Positions 1 to 6,751 of a stretch of 12,998 bases of DNA are shown here, piece by piece; positions within the stretch are counted from its first letter, which is position 1, and every line of letters begins with the position of its first letter. The notes under the pieces were generated by a model. It was not told where the DNA came from, ran no database searches, and saw only the letters and a list, made by a program, of their open reading frames with translations. This DNA comes from BTRF01 sp036986255. Lineage in GTDB: Bacteria; Patescibacteriota; WWE3; 9FT-COMBO-53-11. Made by a program: the position numbers and the translations under genes. The DNA lies in NCBI GenBank assembly GCA_036986255.1, contig BTRF01000017.1, forward strand, positions 1 to 12,998, written 5' to 3'.

Positions 1-95
1 GAGGAGGAGTTGGCTTCAAAACTGTTAAGATACTCCTGATGGAATTGGGCGGTTGGGAAGTTGTATCTGCTGATTTTGAAAATGGACTCTCCTAA
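1..95 (+). CDS. C-terminal tail of an unidentified upstream gene (partial)
   Basis: The frame starting at base 3 stays open for 30 codons and ends at TAA 93-95. About half of its codons begin with G, as in the confirmed genes of this window. Its last residues read roughly ...GGWEVVSADFENGLS. The stop overlaps the ATG of polX (82) by 14 bases, a junction style common here. I do not recognise the family from so short a tail. A competing frame from base 1 ends at TGA 37-39 and cannot be excluded, so the assignment is tentative. Confidence 0.35.
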   Translation, partial: GGVGFKTVKILLMELGGWEVVSADFENGLS

Positions 96-1836
96 ACTTT
101 CTAATGCAACCGTTTCCCGAATGCTTAGCGAAGTAGCTGCCGCTTACGAAGCCAAGGGAGAAAACCGCTTCAAGATTCGGGCTTACAGTACTGCTGCGGA
201 CTCGGTTGAGCATGCCACGTCGGAGGTGAGAGATCTTTGGGAGGAGGGCCGCCTCTCTGAACTCCCTGGGATAGGGACAAATATCGCCTCCCACCTTGAT
301 GAATATTTCCGCACCGGGAAGGTACAGCACTTTGCGGAGCTTAAGAAGGGCTTACCTCCCGGCATGTTTGAGATTTTTGGGATTGAAGGGATCGGCCCGA
401 AGAGAGCTTTCCAGCTAGCGGCGGAGCTGGGTATCCGAAATATCGCCGATCTCTATCAAGCGGCACAGAGGGGGGAAATTGCTAAGTTGGAGGGCTTTGG
501 TGAGCGTAGTCAGAAACTGGTGGTTAAGGCGATTGAGCGGAGAAGGGGAGCGGAGGGGAGGATTGTTCTCCCCGTTGCTTTTTCCGTAGCGGAGAAGCTG
601 ATTGGGGAGATTGGGCGCTTTCCCGGAGTGGTTCGGGCGGATCCCTTAGGCTCGTTGAGGCGGATGGTTTCTACCGTTGGGGATATTGATATTGGGATTG
701 CTACCACCAAGCCGGCGGAGACCATTGGGGCTTTCAATTCCCTTCCTGATGTAGGAAGAGTTTTGGTGTCAGGGAAGGCCAAGGCCTCGGTGGTTTTGAA
801 AAACGGCTACCAAGTTGATATTCGGGCGCATGATCCCCAGAGCTACGGGGCGCTTTTGCAGTATTTTACGGGGTCAAAACAGCACAACATTCATCTTAGG
901 AAGATTGCTAACACTAACGGACTTTCTCTATCCGAGTACGGTATCGCTAAATATGCAGGAGGAAGAAAGGTAGGCGACCCTCTTCCTGTGGAAACGGAGG
1001 AGGATTTTTACGGGCTTTTGGGGATGGGCTGGATCCCGCCGGAAATTCGCGAGGATACCGGCGAGATTGAAGCTGCTCAGAATGGTACTTTGCCTAAATT
1101 GGTTGAGGTTGAGGATATTGAGGGTGAGGTCCATATTCACTCCCTCCGTTCGGACGGAGAAGAAACGGTGGAAGAGATGGTTGAAGCGGCGGTGGAGTTG
1201 GGCCACCGGTATCTGGGAATCTCCGACCACGCCCCTTCGGTGATCTCTCGCGGGTTAGGCGGGGCGCGGGAGGAGATTCTTAAACGCAAGAAGGAGATTG
1301 ATCAGCTCCGAAAGAATTTTAAAGGAAAAATTGAGCTTTTCTTTGGGGCTGAGGTAAATATTAATGCCCGCGGGAAAGTAGCTCTGCCCGATGAGCTGCT
1401 GTCTCTTTACGAATACACTATCGGAGCGATCCATACCTCCTTTGATCAACCGCGAGAGATGATTACCGAAAGACTGTTGGCGGGGCTGAAGAACTCTTAC
1501 GTAAATGTGATCGCCCATCCCACTGGAAGGCTCTTGGGAAAGCGGGAGGCTTATGAGGTTGATTGGGGGAGGATTCTGACCGCCGCGGTGAGATACAAGA
1601 AGGTTTTGGAGATTAATTCCTACCCCTATCGCTTGGATCTCCCGGATGACTTGGTAAGGGCTGCTCGGGGGGAGGGGATTCGGTTCCTTATCAGTACCGA
1701 TGCCCACCACCGCAAGCACTATGCAAACCTTCGTTTTGGGGTAGCAGTCGCTCGGCGGGGTTGGTGCGAAAGAAAGGATATTGTTAATGCTTACCCTGCG
1801 GTTGAGTTTGCTAAACTACTTGGAGTGAGGGGGTGA
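82..1836 (+). CDS. polX: DNA polymerase/3'-5' exonuclease PolX (family X polymerase with PHP domain)
   Basis: This is a family X repair polymerase with a C-terminal PHP phosphoesterase domain. In characterised bacterial relatives it fills short gaps and trims 3' ends in base-excision repair, in the cytoplasm. The protein has 584 residues, close to the usual 570-590. Helix-hairpin-helix elements lie near residues 60-75 (SELPGIG), 101-120 (GIEGIGPKR) and 135-150. The polymerase core has GSLRR at 190 and the catalytic aspartates D201 and D203 (GDIDIG) and D246 (QVDIR), followed by LLQYFTGSKQHN. The PHP domain begins with HIH at 351-353 and SDG (D358), continues with GAIHTSF, and ends with TDAHH near 540. 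All key metal-binding motifs look intact. The ATG at 82 is chosen because the family has only a few residues before this N-terminal helix; a TTG at 61 in frame is possible. There is no clear Shine-Dalgarno, so translation may be coupled to the upstream frame. The stop overlaps the lemA start by four bases. Confidence 0.93.
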   Translation: MDSPKLSNATVSRMLSEVAAAYEAKGENRFKIRAYSTAADSVEHATSEVRDLWEEGRLSELPGIGTNIASHLDEYFRTGKVQHFAELKKGLPPGMFEIFGIEGIGPKRAFQLAAELGIRNIADLYQAAQRGEIAKLEGFGERSQKLVVKAIERRRGAEGRIVLPVAFSVAEKLIGEIGRFPGVVRADPLGSLRRMVSTVGDIDIGIATTKPAETIGAFNSLPDVGRVLVSGKAKASVVLKNGYQVDIRAHDPQSYGALLQYFTGSKQHNIHLRKIANTNGLSLSEYGIAKYAGGRKVGDPLPVETEEDFYGLLGMGWIPPEIREDTGEIEAAQNGTLPKLVEVEDIEGEVHIHSLRSDGEETVEEMVEAAVELGHRYLGISDHAPSVISRGLGGAREEILKRKKEIDQLRKNFKGKIELFFGAEVNINARGKVALPDELLSLYEYTIGAIHTSFDQPREMITERLLAGLKNSYVNVIAHPTGRLLGKREAYEVDWGRILTAAVRYKKVLEINSYPYRLDLPDDLVRAARGEGIRFLISTDAHHRKHYANLRFGVAVARRGWCERKDIVNAYPAVEFAKLLGVRG

Positions 1837-2393
1837 ATGAACTGGAAACTATATACATCATTTTAGGTATCGCTATCCTGGTAGGAGCGTATCTGTTTTG
1901 GCTCTACAACTCGTTGGTGAAATCGAAGACTCGCGTTAGCGAAGCTTGGAGCCATATTGATGTCCAGCTTAAACGCCGGGTGGATCTGATTCCCAATCTT
2001 GTCGAGACTGTTAAGGGATATGCTAAGCATGAGAAAAGCATTTTTGAGAATGTGACGAAGGCCCGTTCCGCATTGCTTTCTGCTAAAAACGTAAAGGAGT
2101 CAGGAAAGGCGGATAACATGCTCACTGGGGCTCTGAAGTCGCTGTTTGCGGTAGCCGAAAATTATCCTAACCTTAAAGCTTCGGATAATTTTAAAGAGCT
2201 TCAGGACGAGCTGTCCGATACGGAGAATAAGATCGCCTATGCGCGCCAGTTTTACAACGGGAACGTTCGGGATTATAATATTTTGATTAAGTCTTTCCCC
2301 AACGTGCTTTTAGCATCCGCTCTTGGCTTCAAGGAGGCCGAATTCTTTGAGATTGCGGCGGGGGAGAAGAAGAAGCCCGAGGTTAAGTTTTAA
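1833..2393 (+). CDS. lemA: LemA family membrane protein
   Basis: LemA proteins are single-pass membrane proteins with a helical coiled-coil domain. They are often encoded next to M48 proteases, and their biochemical role is unsettled. The protein has 186 residues, a normal length. One hydrophobic segment spans about residues 7-27, followed by the family-typical stretch with EAWSHIDVQLKRRVDLIPNL, then VKGYAKHE and ENVTKARSAL. The C-terminal half carries the other hallmark, ARQFYNGNVRDYN...FPNVLLASALGF. The start is GTG within the sequence GTGA, overlapping the polX stop. A GGAG at 1822-1825 with a 7-base spacer supports this start. The next gene is htpX, the usual lemA partner, so the two probably act together at the membrane; the specific function is inference. 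Confidence 0.93.
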   Translation: MNELETIYIILGIAILVGAYLFWLYNSLVKSKTRVSEAWSHIDVQLKRRVDLIPNLVETVKGYAKHEKSIFENVTKARSALLSAKNVKESGKADNMLTGALKSLFAVAENYPNLKASDNFKELQDELSDTENKIAYARQFYNGNVRDYNILIKSFPNVLLASALGFKEAEFFEIAAGEKKKPEVKF

Positions 2394-2444
2394 AAGGACT
2401 GGGCGAGAAAGTATGGGTTGTCCTACCTTGGCTTCCGAGAGTTT

Positions 2445-3323
2445 ATGACGCTATATTCTCAGATTTCTGCTAACAAGCGCAAAACGTTTTTCCTGTTCTT
2501 TTTCACTTTTTTGGTGATTATCATCTTGGGTTATTTCTTTGGGTTTTATTTTGCGGATCCTTATCTAGGGGTTTTAGGTGCTTTCGTTTTTTCTTTTGGT
2601 TACGCTGGAGTTGCTTATTTTTTCTCCGATAAGATTGTACTTTCCATTTCCAAAGCAAGGCCAATTGAAAAGAAAGACCATCCTCTCCTGTATCGGACGG
2701 TGGAGAATCTTAGTATAGGAACGGGCTTGCCCATGCCGCGGATTTACATCGCGGAAGAAGCGGCGCTGAACGCCTTTGCGACCGGCCGAGACCCCCGGCG
2801 AGCGACTCTGGTCGTGACCAGGGGACTTTTGAGGAGTCTTGAGGATGAGGAGCTTGAAGGGGTTGTGGCTCACGAGCTTTCCCACATCAGAAATTACGAC
2901 ATTAGAGTGATGACTTTGGCTGTGGTCTTGGTTGGGGCGATAGTACTTTTGGCAAATATTTTTCTCCGAGGCTTGTACTTTACAGGTTCTTCAAGGCGGC
3001 GCAGAAGCGGGGGCGGAGTGTTGGTTCTGGTGGGGCTCCTCCTCGTGCTGCTCTCTCCTCTTTTGGCTCAGCTGATTAAGCTAGCCGTTTCTCGTCAGCG
3101 GGAGTACTTAGCGGATTCATCGGCTGCCCTTCTTACTCGGTACCCGGAGGGCTTAGCCCGCGCGCTGGAAAAGATTGCCAAGGATAAAACTCCGATGCGG
3201 AATGTTTCTGAGGCCACCGCCCATCTTTATATCAAGAACCCTTTGAGCGGGAAAGCTTTGACCTCTCTTTTCTCTACTCATCCCCCAGTTGAGGAGAGAA
3301 TTAGACGCCTGCGTTCGATATAA
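2445..3323 (+). CDS. htpX: Zinc metalloprotease HtpX (peptidase M48)
   Basis: HtpX is a membrane-embedded zinc endopeptidase that degrades misfolded membrane proteins; its active site faces the cytoplasm in E. coli. From this start the protein has 292 residues, typical of the family. Hydrophobic segments lie near residues 14-34, 40-60, 153-172 and 190-210. The zinc motif HELSH is at 143-147 (H143, E144, H147), and the third ligand is E220 in QREYLAD. Family motifs LNAFATGRDP, VVTRGLL and FSTHPPVEERI near the C-terminus are present. The start is uncertain: ATG 2445 gives the family-like opening MTLYSQISANKRKTFF, whereas TTG 2418 would add nine residues and has a weak GAGA upstream. The gene lies 51 bases after lemA. 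It ends just before a hairpin that separates it from the gat genes. Confidence 0.93.
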   Translation: MTLYSQISANKRKTFFLFFFTFLVIIILGYFFGFYFADPYLGVLGAFVFSFGYAGVAYFFSDKIVLSISKARPIEKKDHPLLYRTVENLSIGTGLPMPRIYIAEEAALNAFATGRDPRRATLVVTRGLLRSLEDEELEGVVAHELSHIRNYDIRVMTLAVVLVGAIVLLANIFLRGLYFTGSSRRRRSGGGVLVLVGLLLVLLSPLLAQLIKLAVSRQREYLADSSAALLTRYPEGLARALEKIAKDKTPMRNVSEATAHLYIKNPLSGKALTSLFSTHPPVEERIRRLRSI

Positions 3324-3347
3324 ACCCCAACTTTAAAAGTTCTGGGT
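3324..3347 (+). repeat. Small inverted repeat between htpX and gatC (possible weak terminator or attenuator)
   Basis: ACCC and AACTT (3324-3327, 3329-3333) can pair with AAGTT and GGGT (3337-3341, 3344-3347). This gives nine base pairs interrupted by a small internal loop, with a TAA loop. No U-tract follows directly; the nearest T-run is at 3356-3359. It is therefore not a canonical intrinsic terminator. It sits in the only gap between the htpX and gatC genes, where a transcript boundary is plausible. Confidence 0.35.
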
Positions 3348-3348
3348 G

Positions 3349-3357
3349 TGCTAAATT
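3349..3357 (+). promoter_or_regulatory. Probable extended -10 promoter for gatC, giving a leaderless mRNA
   Basis: TGC-TAAATT (3349-3357) matches an extended -10 element (TGn followed by TAnnnT). No good -35 is seen 17 bases upstream, which is tolerated with an extended -10. Transcription would start about 7 bases downstream, close to base 3364, almost at the gatC ATG (3365). The GGAG at 3361-3364 touches the ATG with zero spacing, so it cannot act as a normal Shine-Dalgarno. Both facts fit a leaderless transcript. This is inference from spacing and similarity only. Confidence 0.4.
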
Positions 3358-3364
3358 TTAGGAG

Positions 3365-3658
3365 ATGAGTAAGGTCCCTAAACTCGACATAGAGTATATT
3401 GCACACTTGGCCCATCTGCATTTGACCGCTTCCGAAAAGAAGAAGTTTTCAAAGCAGCTATCCGATATTTTGGCTCACATTAATAAGTTAGGCGAGCTAA
3501 ACCTTGATGAGGTTGAACCGACCTTTCAGACCACCGGCATTACCGATGCAGTGAGGGAAGATAAGGCAGAGGATAGCAGGGTTCTTTCGCAGAAAGAGGC
3601 TCTTTCAAATGCACCCGAAACGGAAAGAGGGTTTTTCCGCGTCCCCAAGATTTTATGA
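3365..3658 (+). CDS. gatC: Asp/Glu-tRNA amidotransferase subunit GatC
   Basis: GatC is the small wrapping subunit of the GatCAB amidotransferase. That enzyme converts misacylated Glu-tRNAGln and/or Asp-tRNAAsn to Gln-tRNAGln and Asn-tRNAAsn. The protein has 97 residues, a normal size. It shows the family N-terminus DIEYIAHLAHLHLTASEKK, the central segment LSDILAHINKLGELNLDEVEPT, and the C-terminal REDK...ALSNAPETERGFFRVPKIL. The ATG is the only sensible start, because an in-frame TAG lies just upstream. Its GGAG abuts the ATG, so initiation may be leaderless. The stop overlaps the gatA start (ATGA), which implies translational coupling. Confidence 0.96.
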   Translation: MSKVPKLDIEYIAHLAHLHLTASEKKKFSKQLSDILAHINKLGELNLDEVEPTFQTTGITDAVREDKAEDSRVLSQKEALSNAPETERGFFRVPKIL

Positions 3659-5058
3659 CCGAGATTACGCAGCTTTCCTTAAGACAACTAGCTTCCGGAA
3701 TTAGAGGAGGTAGATTTAGCGCTGTGGAGGTCTTGCAGACTTTCCTTAAGCAGATCGACCAGAGAGAGGATGAGCTGAACGCTTTTATATCCGTTTTTGC
3801 CGAGGAAGCGCTTCAGCAAACCAAGAAAGCAAAGCCCGGCGGGAAAGGGAAGCTTTCGGGAGTTCCCTTTGCCCTTAAGGACAATATTATGACCAAGGGG
3901 CTGAGGACCACGGCCGGTTCGCGGATTCTCGAGGGTTACACCCCACAGTTTAACGCTACGACTGCTTCAAAAATTTCGGCGGAAGGGGGAATCATTTTGG
4001 GAAAGACCAATATGGACGAGTTTGCCATGGGTTCTTCTACCGAGAATTCAGCTTACGGGGTAACCAAAAATCCCCATGACTTGACTAGGGTTCCTGGAGG
4101 ATCATCGGGGGGTTCAGCCGCGGCCGTGGCCGGAGGACTGATTCCCGCAGCCTTGGGAACGGATACCGGAGGGTCCATTCGACAGCCGGCCGCTTTTTGC
4201 GGAGTGGTGGGTCTTAAACCAACCTACGGGGCGGTTTCCCGCTACGGAGTTATTGCTTTAACCTCTTCCCTGGATCAGGTTGGCCCGATTACCAAAACGG
4301 TTGATGACGCTCGATACCTGTTTGAGGTTATTTGCGGGAAGGATCCGTATGATGCTACTTCCGTAAAAGTAAATCCGACTAAAACAGTCGGGATTAAAAA
4401 CCTTCGGGTTGGACTTCCTAAAGAGTACTTTGGGGAAGGGCTGGATAAAAAGATTTCCGGCCGAGTAAGGGCGGTGGCGGATTTTTTGGCCAAACGGGGA
4501 GCTCAGGTGGGGGAGATCTCCCTTCCGCATACGGAGTACGGATTGGCAGTTTACTACATTATCACTCCGTCGGAAGCTTCTGCTAATTTGGCTCGTTTTG
4601 ATGGAGTGAGGTACGGTCTTCGGATAGGAGCCAAAGGTATGGAGGAGCTCTATTCAAAATCTCGGGGAGCGGGGTTCGGGGAGGAGCCCAAGCGTCGGGT
4701 TATCTTAGGTACTTTTGCCCTTTCCAGCGGTTACGCTGAGCAGTACTACTTAAAAGCCGCAAGAGCACGTACGCTGGTGATAAGGGATTTCGATGAGGCA
4801 TTTAAGAGTGTGGATGTGATTCTTACTCCTACCACGCCGACCACTGCTTTTAAAATTGGGAAGAAATCCGACCCCTTGTCAATGTATCTTTCCGACGTTT
4901 TCACCATTCCGGCCAATCTGGCGGGCTTGCCCGGTTTGACCGTTCCGGCTGGGGTTGCGGATGGACTGCCCGTGGGGGTGCAGTTGGTCGGACCTAGGTT
5001 TTCCGAAGAACTTCTCTTCAAAGTGGGGGAGATAGTGGAGGGCGGGCGATGGTTTTAG
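3655..5058 (+). CDS. gatA: Glu-tRNAGln/Asp-tRNAAsn amidotransferase subunit GatA
   Basis: GatA is the glutaminase subunit of GatCAB. It belongs to the amidase signature family and releases ammonia from glutamine, which is channelled to GatB. The protein has 467 residues, slightly shorter than the usual 480-490. The Ser-cisSer-Lys triad is intact: K75 in FALKDN, S150 in GGSSGGSAAAVA, and nucleophile S174 in GTDTGGSIRQPA. The 24-residue spacing between the two serines is standard. Further family motifs are TNMDEFAMGSSTE and the C-terminal FTIPANLAGLPGLTVPAG and GLPVGVQLVGP. It begins with a 4-base overlap with gatC. Its last ten bases overlap the next gene, whose ribosome-binding site is inside the gatA coding sequence. 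Confidence 0.97.
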   Translation: MTEITQLSLRQLASGIRGGRFSAVEVLQTFLKQIDQREDELNAFISVFAEEALQQTKKAKPGGKGKLSGVPFALKDNIMTKGLRTTAGSRILEGYTPQFNATTASKISAEGGIILGKTNMDEFAMGSSTENSAYGVTKNPHDLTRVPGGSSGGSAAAVAGGLIPAALGTDTGGSIRQPAAFCGVVGLKPTYGAVSRYGVIALTSSLDQVGPITKTVDDARYLFEVICGKDPYDATSVKVNPTKTVGIKNLRVGLPKEYFGEGLDKKISGRVRAVADFLAKRGAQVGEISLPHTEYGLAVYYIITPSEASANLARFDGVRYGLRIGAKGMEELYSKSRGAGFGEEPKRRVILGTFALSSGYAEQYYLKAARARTLVIRDFDEAFKSVDVILTPTTPTTAFKIGKKSDPLSMYLSDVFTIPANLAGLPGLTVPAGVADGLPVGVQLVGPRFSEELLFKVGEIVEGGRWF

Positions 5059-5459
5059 GTTTTTTCTTTGGCGGAAAAAACCGGAGAGGAAGGCCCAAGC
5101 GCCGAGAGACGCTTGGGATTCTTAGGCCCTACGATAAGGATAAAATTGCTCAGGAGTGGGGGAGAATTGAACAGCTTGTGGCCACCTCCCGTCCCAGTGC
5201 TTGCAAGGAGGCCGTGATCGCCGCCGATAAGCTTTTGGATTACGCCCTTGTTCAGATCGTTTCTGGGGAAGCGATGGGGGAGAGGTTAAAAAATGCTTTT
5301 GAAGCCTTTCCGCGGGACACCTACCAGGGTCTTTGGGATGCCCATAAAATGAGGAATGCGCTGGTTCACGAAGCCGGTTTTGACCTTACCGTCCTGGTGG
5401 CAAAAGATGTTTTGGGCAAGTTTAAGCGGGGGTTCCAATATTTGGGGGTGCGGTTATGA
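5049..5459 (+). CDS. Small HEPN-like protein encoded between gatA and gatB
   Basis: This 136-residue protein of unproven function has a short hydrophobic and basic N-terminus (VLGFFFGG, then NRRGRPKRR to about residue 19). A helical domain follows that resembles the HEPN fold. The stretch KEAVIAADKLLDYAL is HEPN-like. The motif MRNALVHE has R102 and H107, which fits the R-x4-6-H signature of HEPN nucleases. From memory, similar proteins with a WxAHKxRNxxxHE core are common in Patescibacteria; this was not checked by search. It starts at an ATG overlapping gatA by ten bases, with GGAGG at 5037-5041 and a 7-base spacer. It ends with an ATGA overlap with gatB, so it is translated together with GatCAB. 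It could be an RNase, a nucleotidyltransferase-antitoxin-type HEPN, or a non-catalytic binding domain. Confidence 0.8.
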   Translation: MVLGFFFGGKNRRGRPKRRETLGILRPYDKDKIAQEWGRIEQLVATSRPSACKEAVIAADKLLDYALVQIVSGEAMGERLKNAFEAFPRDTYQGLWDAHKMRNALVHEAGFDLTVLVAKDVLGKFKRGFQYLGVRL

Positions 5460-6751
5460 GGCACACGCCGGTTATCGGGTTGGAAGTTCATGTTCAGGTT
5501 AAAACGAGGTCAAAGATGTTTTGCGGCTGCCCGGCCGATGTTTTTGGCAGGAAGCCCAACACGGCGACCTGCCCGGTTTGCTTGGGTCTGCCCGGGGCGA
5601 TGCCCGTGCCTAACGCTAAAGCGATCGAGAAGACAGTTCTTTTGGCAAAGTCTTTAGGTTGCAAGATAACTCGGTTTTCTCAATTTGAGCGAAAGAACTA
5701 CTTCTACCCGGATCTTCCCAAGGGTTTTCAGATTAGCCAGTATGCCGGCCCGATTGGCGAGGGAGGTCAGTTGAAGGGGATTAGTATCCGAAGGGTTCAT
5801 TTGGAAGAAGACACGGGGAGACTTGTACATGAAAGTTCCGCAACTTTGGTCGATTTTAATCGCTCCGGAGTTCCCTTAATTGAAATCGTTTCCGAGCCGG
5901 AGTTTTCCGATCCGGCAAAGGTGACCGAGTTTCTAAAGGAGCTTCGAACGACGATAATCTATCTAGGAATTTCCGATGCCGACATGGAAAAAGGGTCCCT
6001 GAGGCTGGAGGCCAACGTTTCCCTGCAGGAGGAGAATAATGTAAAGCTCCCGGAGTACAAAGTTGAGCTTAAGAATATCAACTCATTTGCTTTTTTGGAG
6101 AAGGCCGTAAGGGCGGAGATTGCTCGGCAGACGGAAGTTATGAAGGAGGGTCTAAGCATTCCCCAGGAGACAAGAGGATTTGATGAAAAGCGGGGAGTAA
6201 CCGTCTTACAGAGGCGCAAGGAAGAAGCCCTTGACTACCGTTATTTGCCGGAGCCGGATATTCCGCCGATTACGGAGAAGCTTTTTCGGGGAGTTCGCGG
6301 AAAAAAGACCCTTTCGCAGGTGAGAAAAGAATATCTTTCTTTAGGCCTCTCGCGGCAATATGCAGAGGTTTTAATTAAGAGGTCTGACTTGGCCGCTTTG
6401 TTTGAGGGGGTGCGGAAGAAGATGCCGCCGAAGGAAGCGGCGGATGTGATTGTTAATAAACGCTTTGGGAGTCCTAGGGAGCTGGGAGCCGAAGGGATTA
6501 TCTCCGCTTACCAAAAGCAGTTGGGGAACGAGGTTATCTCTGGAGAAGAATTGTCTGCGATTGCAGAAAAGGTTGTTCTTGACAATCCCGCGGCAGTAAG
6601 CGATTATGCAGCAGGTAAAGAAAACGCTTTGCAGTTTCTCTTTGGCCAATTAATGCGCGAAACGCAGGGGAAATTGGCTCCGAAGGAGGGGAAGGACATA
6701 CTGAAGAAGAAGACTAATGCCCGAGCTAAAACTACTTCCGCAAAAAACTAA
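5456..6751 (+). CDS. gatB: Glu-tRNAGln/Asp-tRNAAsn amidotransferase subunit GatB
   Basis: GatB is the kinase/transamidase subunit of GatCAB. It phosphorylates the tRNA-bound Glu or Asp side chain and then amidates it. The opening PVIGLEVHVQVKT carries E10 and H12 of the metal site. C23, C25, C39 and C42 (FCGCP...TCPVC) form the zinc-binding set seen in many GatB proteins. Further family motifs are FERKNYFYPDLPKGFQISQY, HLEEDTGR, LVDFNRSGVPLIEIVSEPE, MEKGSLRLEANVS, ELKNINSF and DYRYLPEPDIPP. The protein has 431 residues against the usual 470-480; the helical and YqeY-like tail regions look compacted, ending with FLFGQLMRETQGK. A basic tail (KKKTNARAKTTSAKN) follows, and its codons overlap the polA start by 35 bases. 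The start is an ATGA overlap with the HEPN gene. Confidence 0.97.
   Translation: MRHTPVIGLEVHVQVKTRSKMFCGCPADVFGRKPNTATCPVCLGLPGAMPVPNAKAIEKTVLLAKSLGCKITRFSQFERKNYFYPDLPKGFQISQYAGPIGEGGQLKGISIRRVHLEEDTGRLVHESSATLVDFNRSGVPLIEIVSEPEFSDPAKVTEFLKELRTTIIYLGISDADMEKGSLRLEANVSLQEENNVKLPEYKVELKNINSFAFLEKAVRAEIARQTEVMKEGLSIPQETRGFDEKRGVTVLQRRKEEALDYRYLPEPDIPPITEKLFRGVRGKKTLSQVRKEYLSLGLSRQYAEVLIKRSDLAALFEGVRKKMPPKEAADVIVNKRFGSPRELGAEGIISAYQKQLGNEVISGEELSAIAEKVVLDNPAAVSDYAAGKENALQFLFGQLMRETQGKLAPKEGKDILKKKTNARAKTTSAKN

Noticed and set aside
1..39. Alternative frame at the left edge ending at TGA 37-39
   Set aside because: Only 12 codons are visible; the other frame is longer, better biased and overlaps polX as neighbouring genes do. 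It is not excluded.
1255..1719. 154-codon minus-strand open frame opposite the PHP domain of polX
   Set aside because: The plus-strand frame carries intact catalytic motifs throughout, so the antisense frame is incidental.
3324..3360. Rho-independent terminator after htpX
   Set aside because: The hairpin is imperfect and has no directly following T-run; reported only as an inverted repeat.
6678..6716. Possible weak promoter before polA (TTGGCT-N17-CATACT)
   Set aside because: Both hexamers match the consensus poorly, and the gene overlaps gatB, so cotranscription is the simpler reading.
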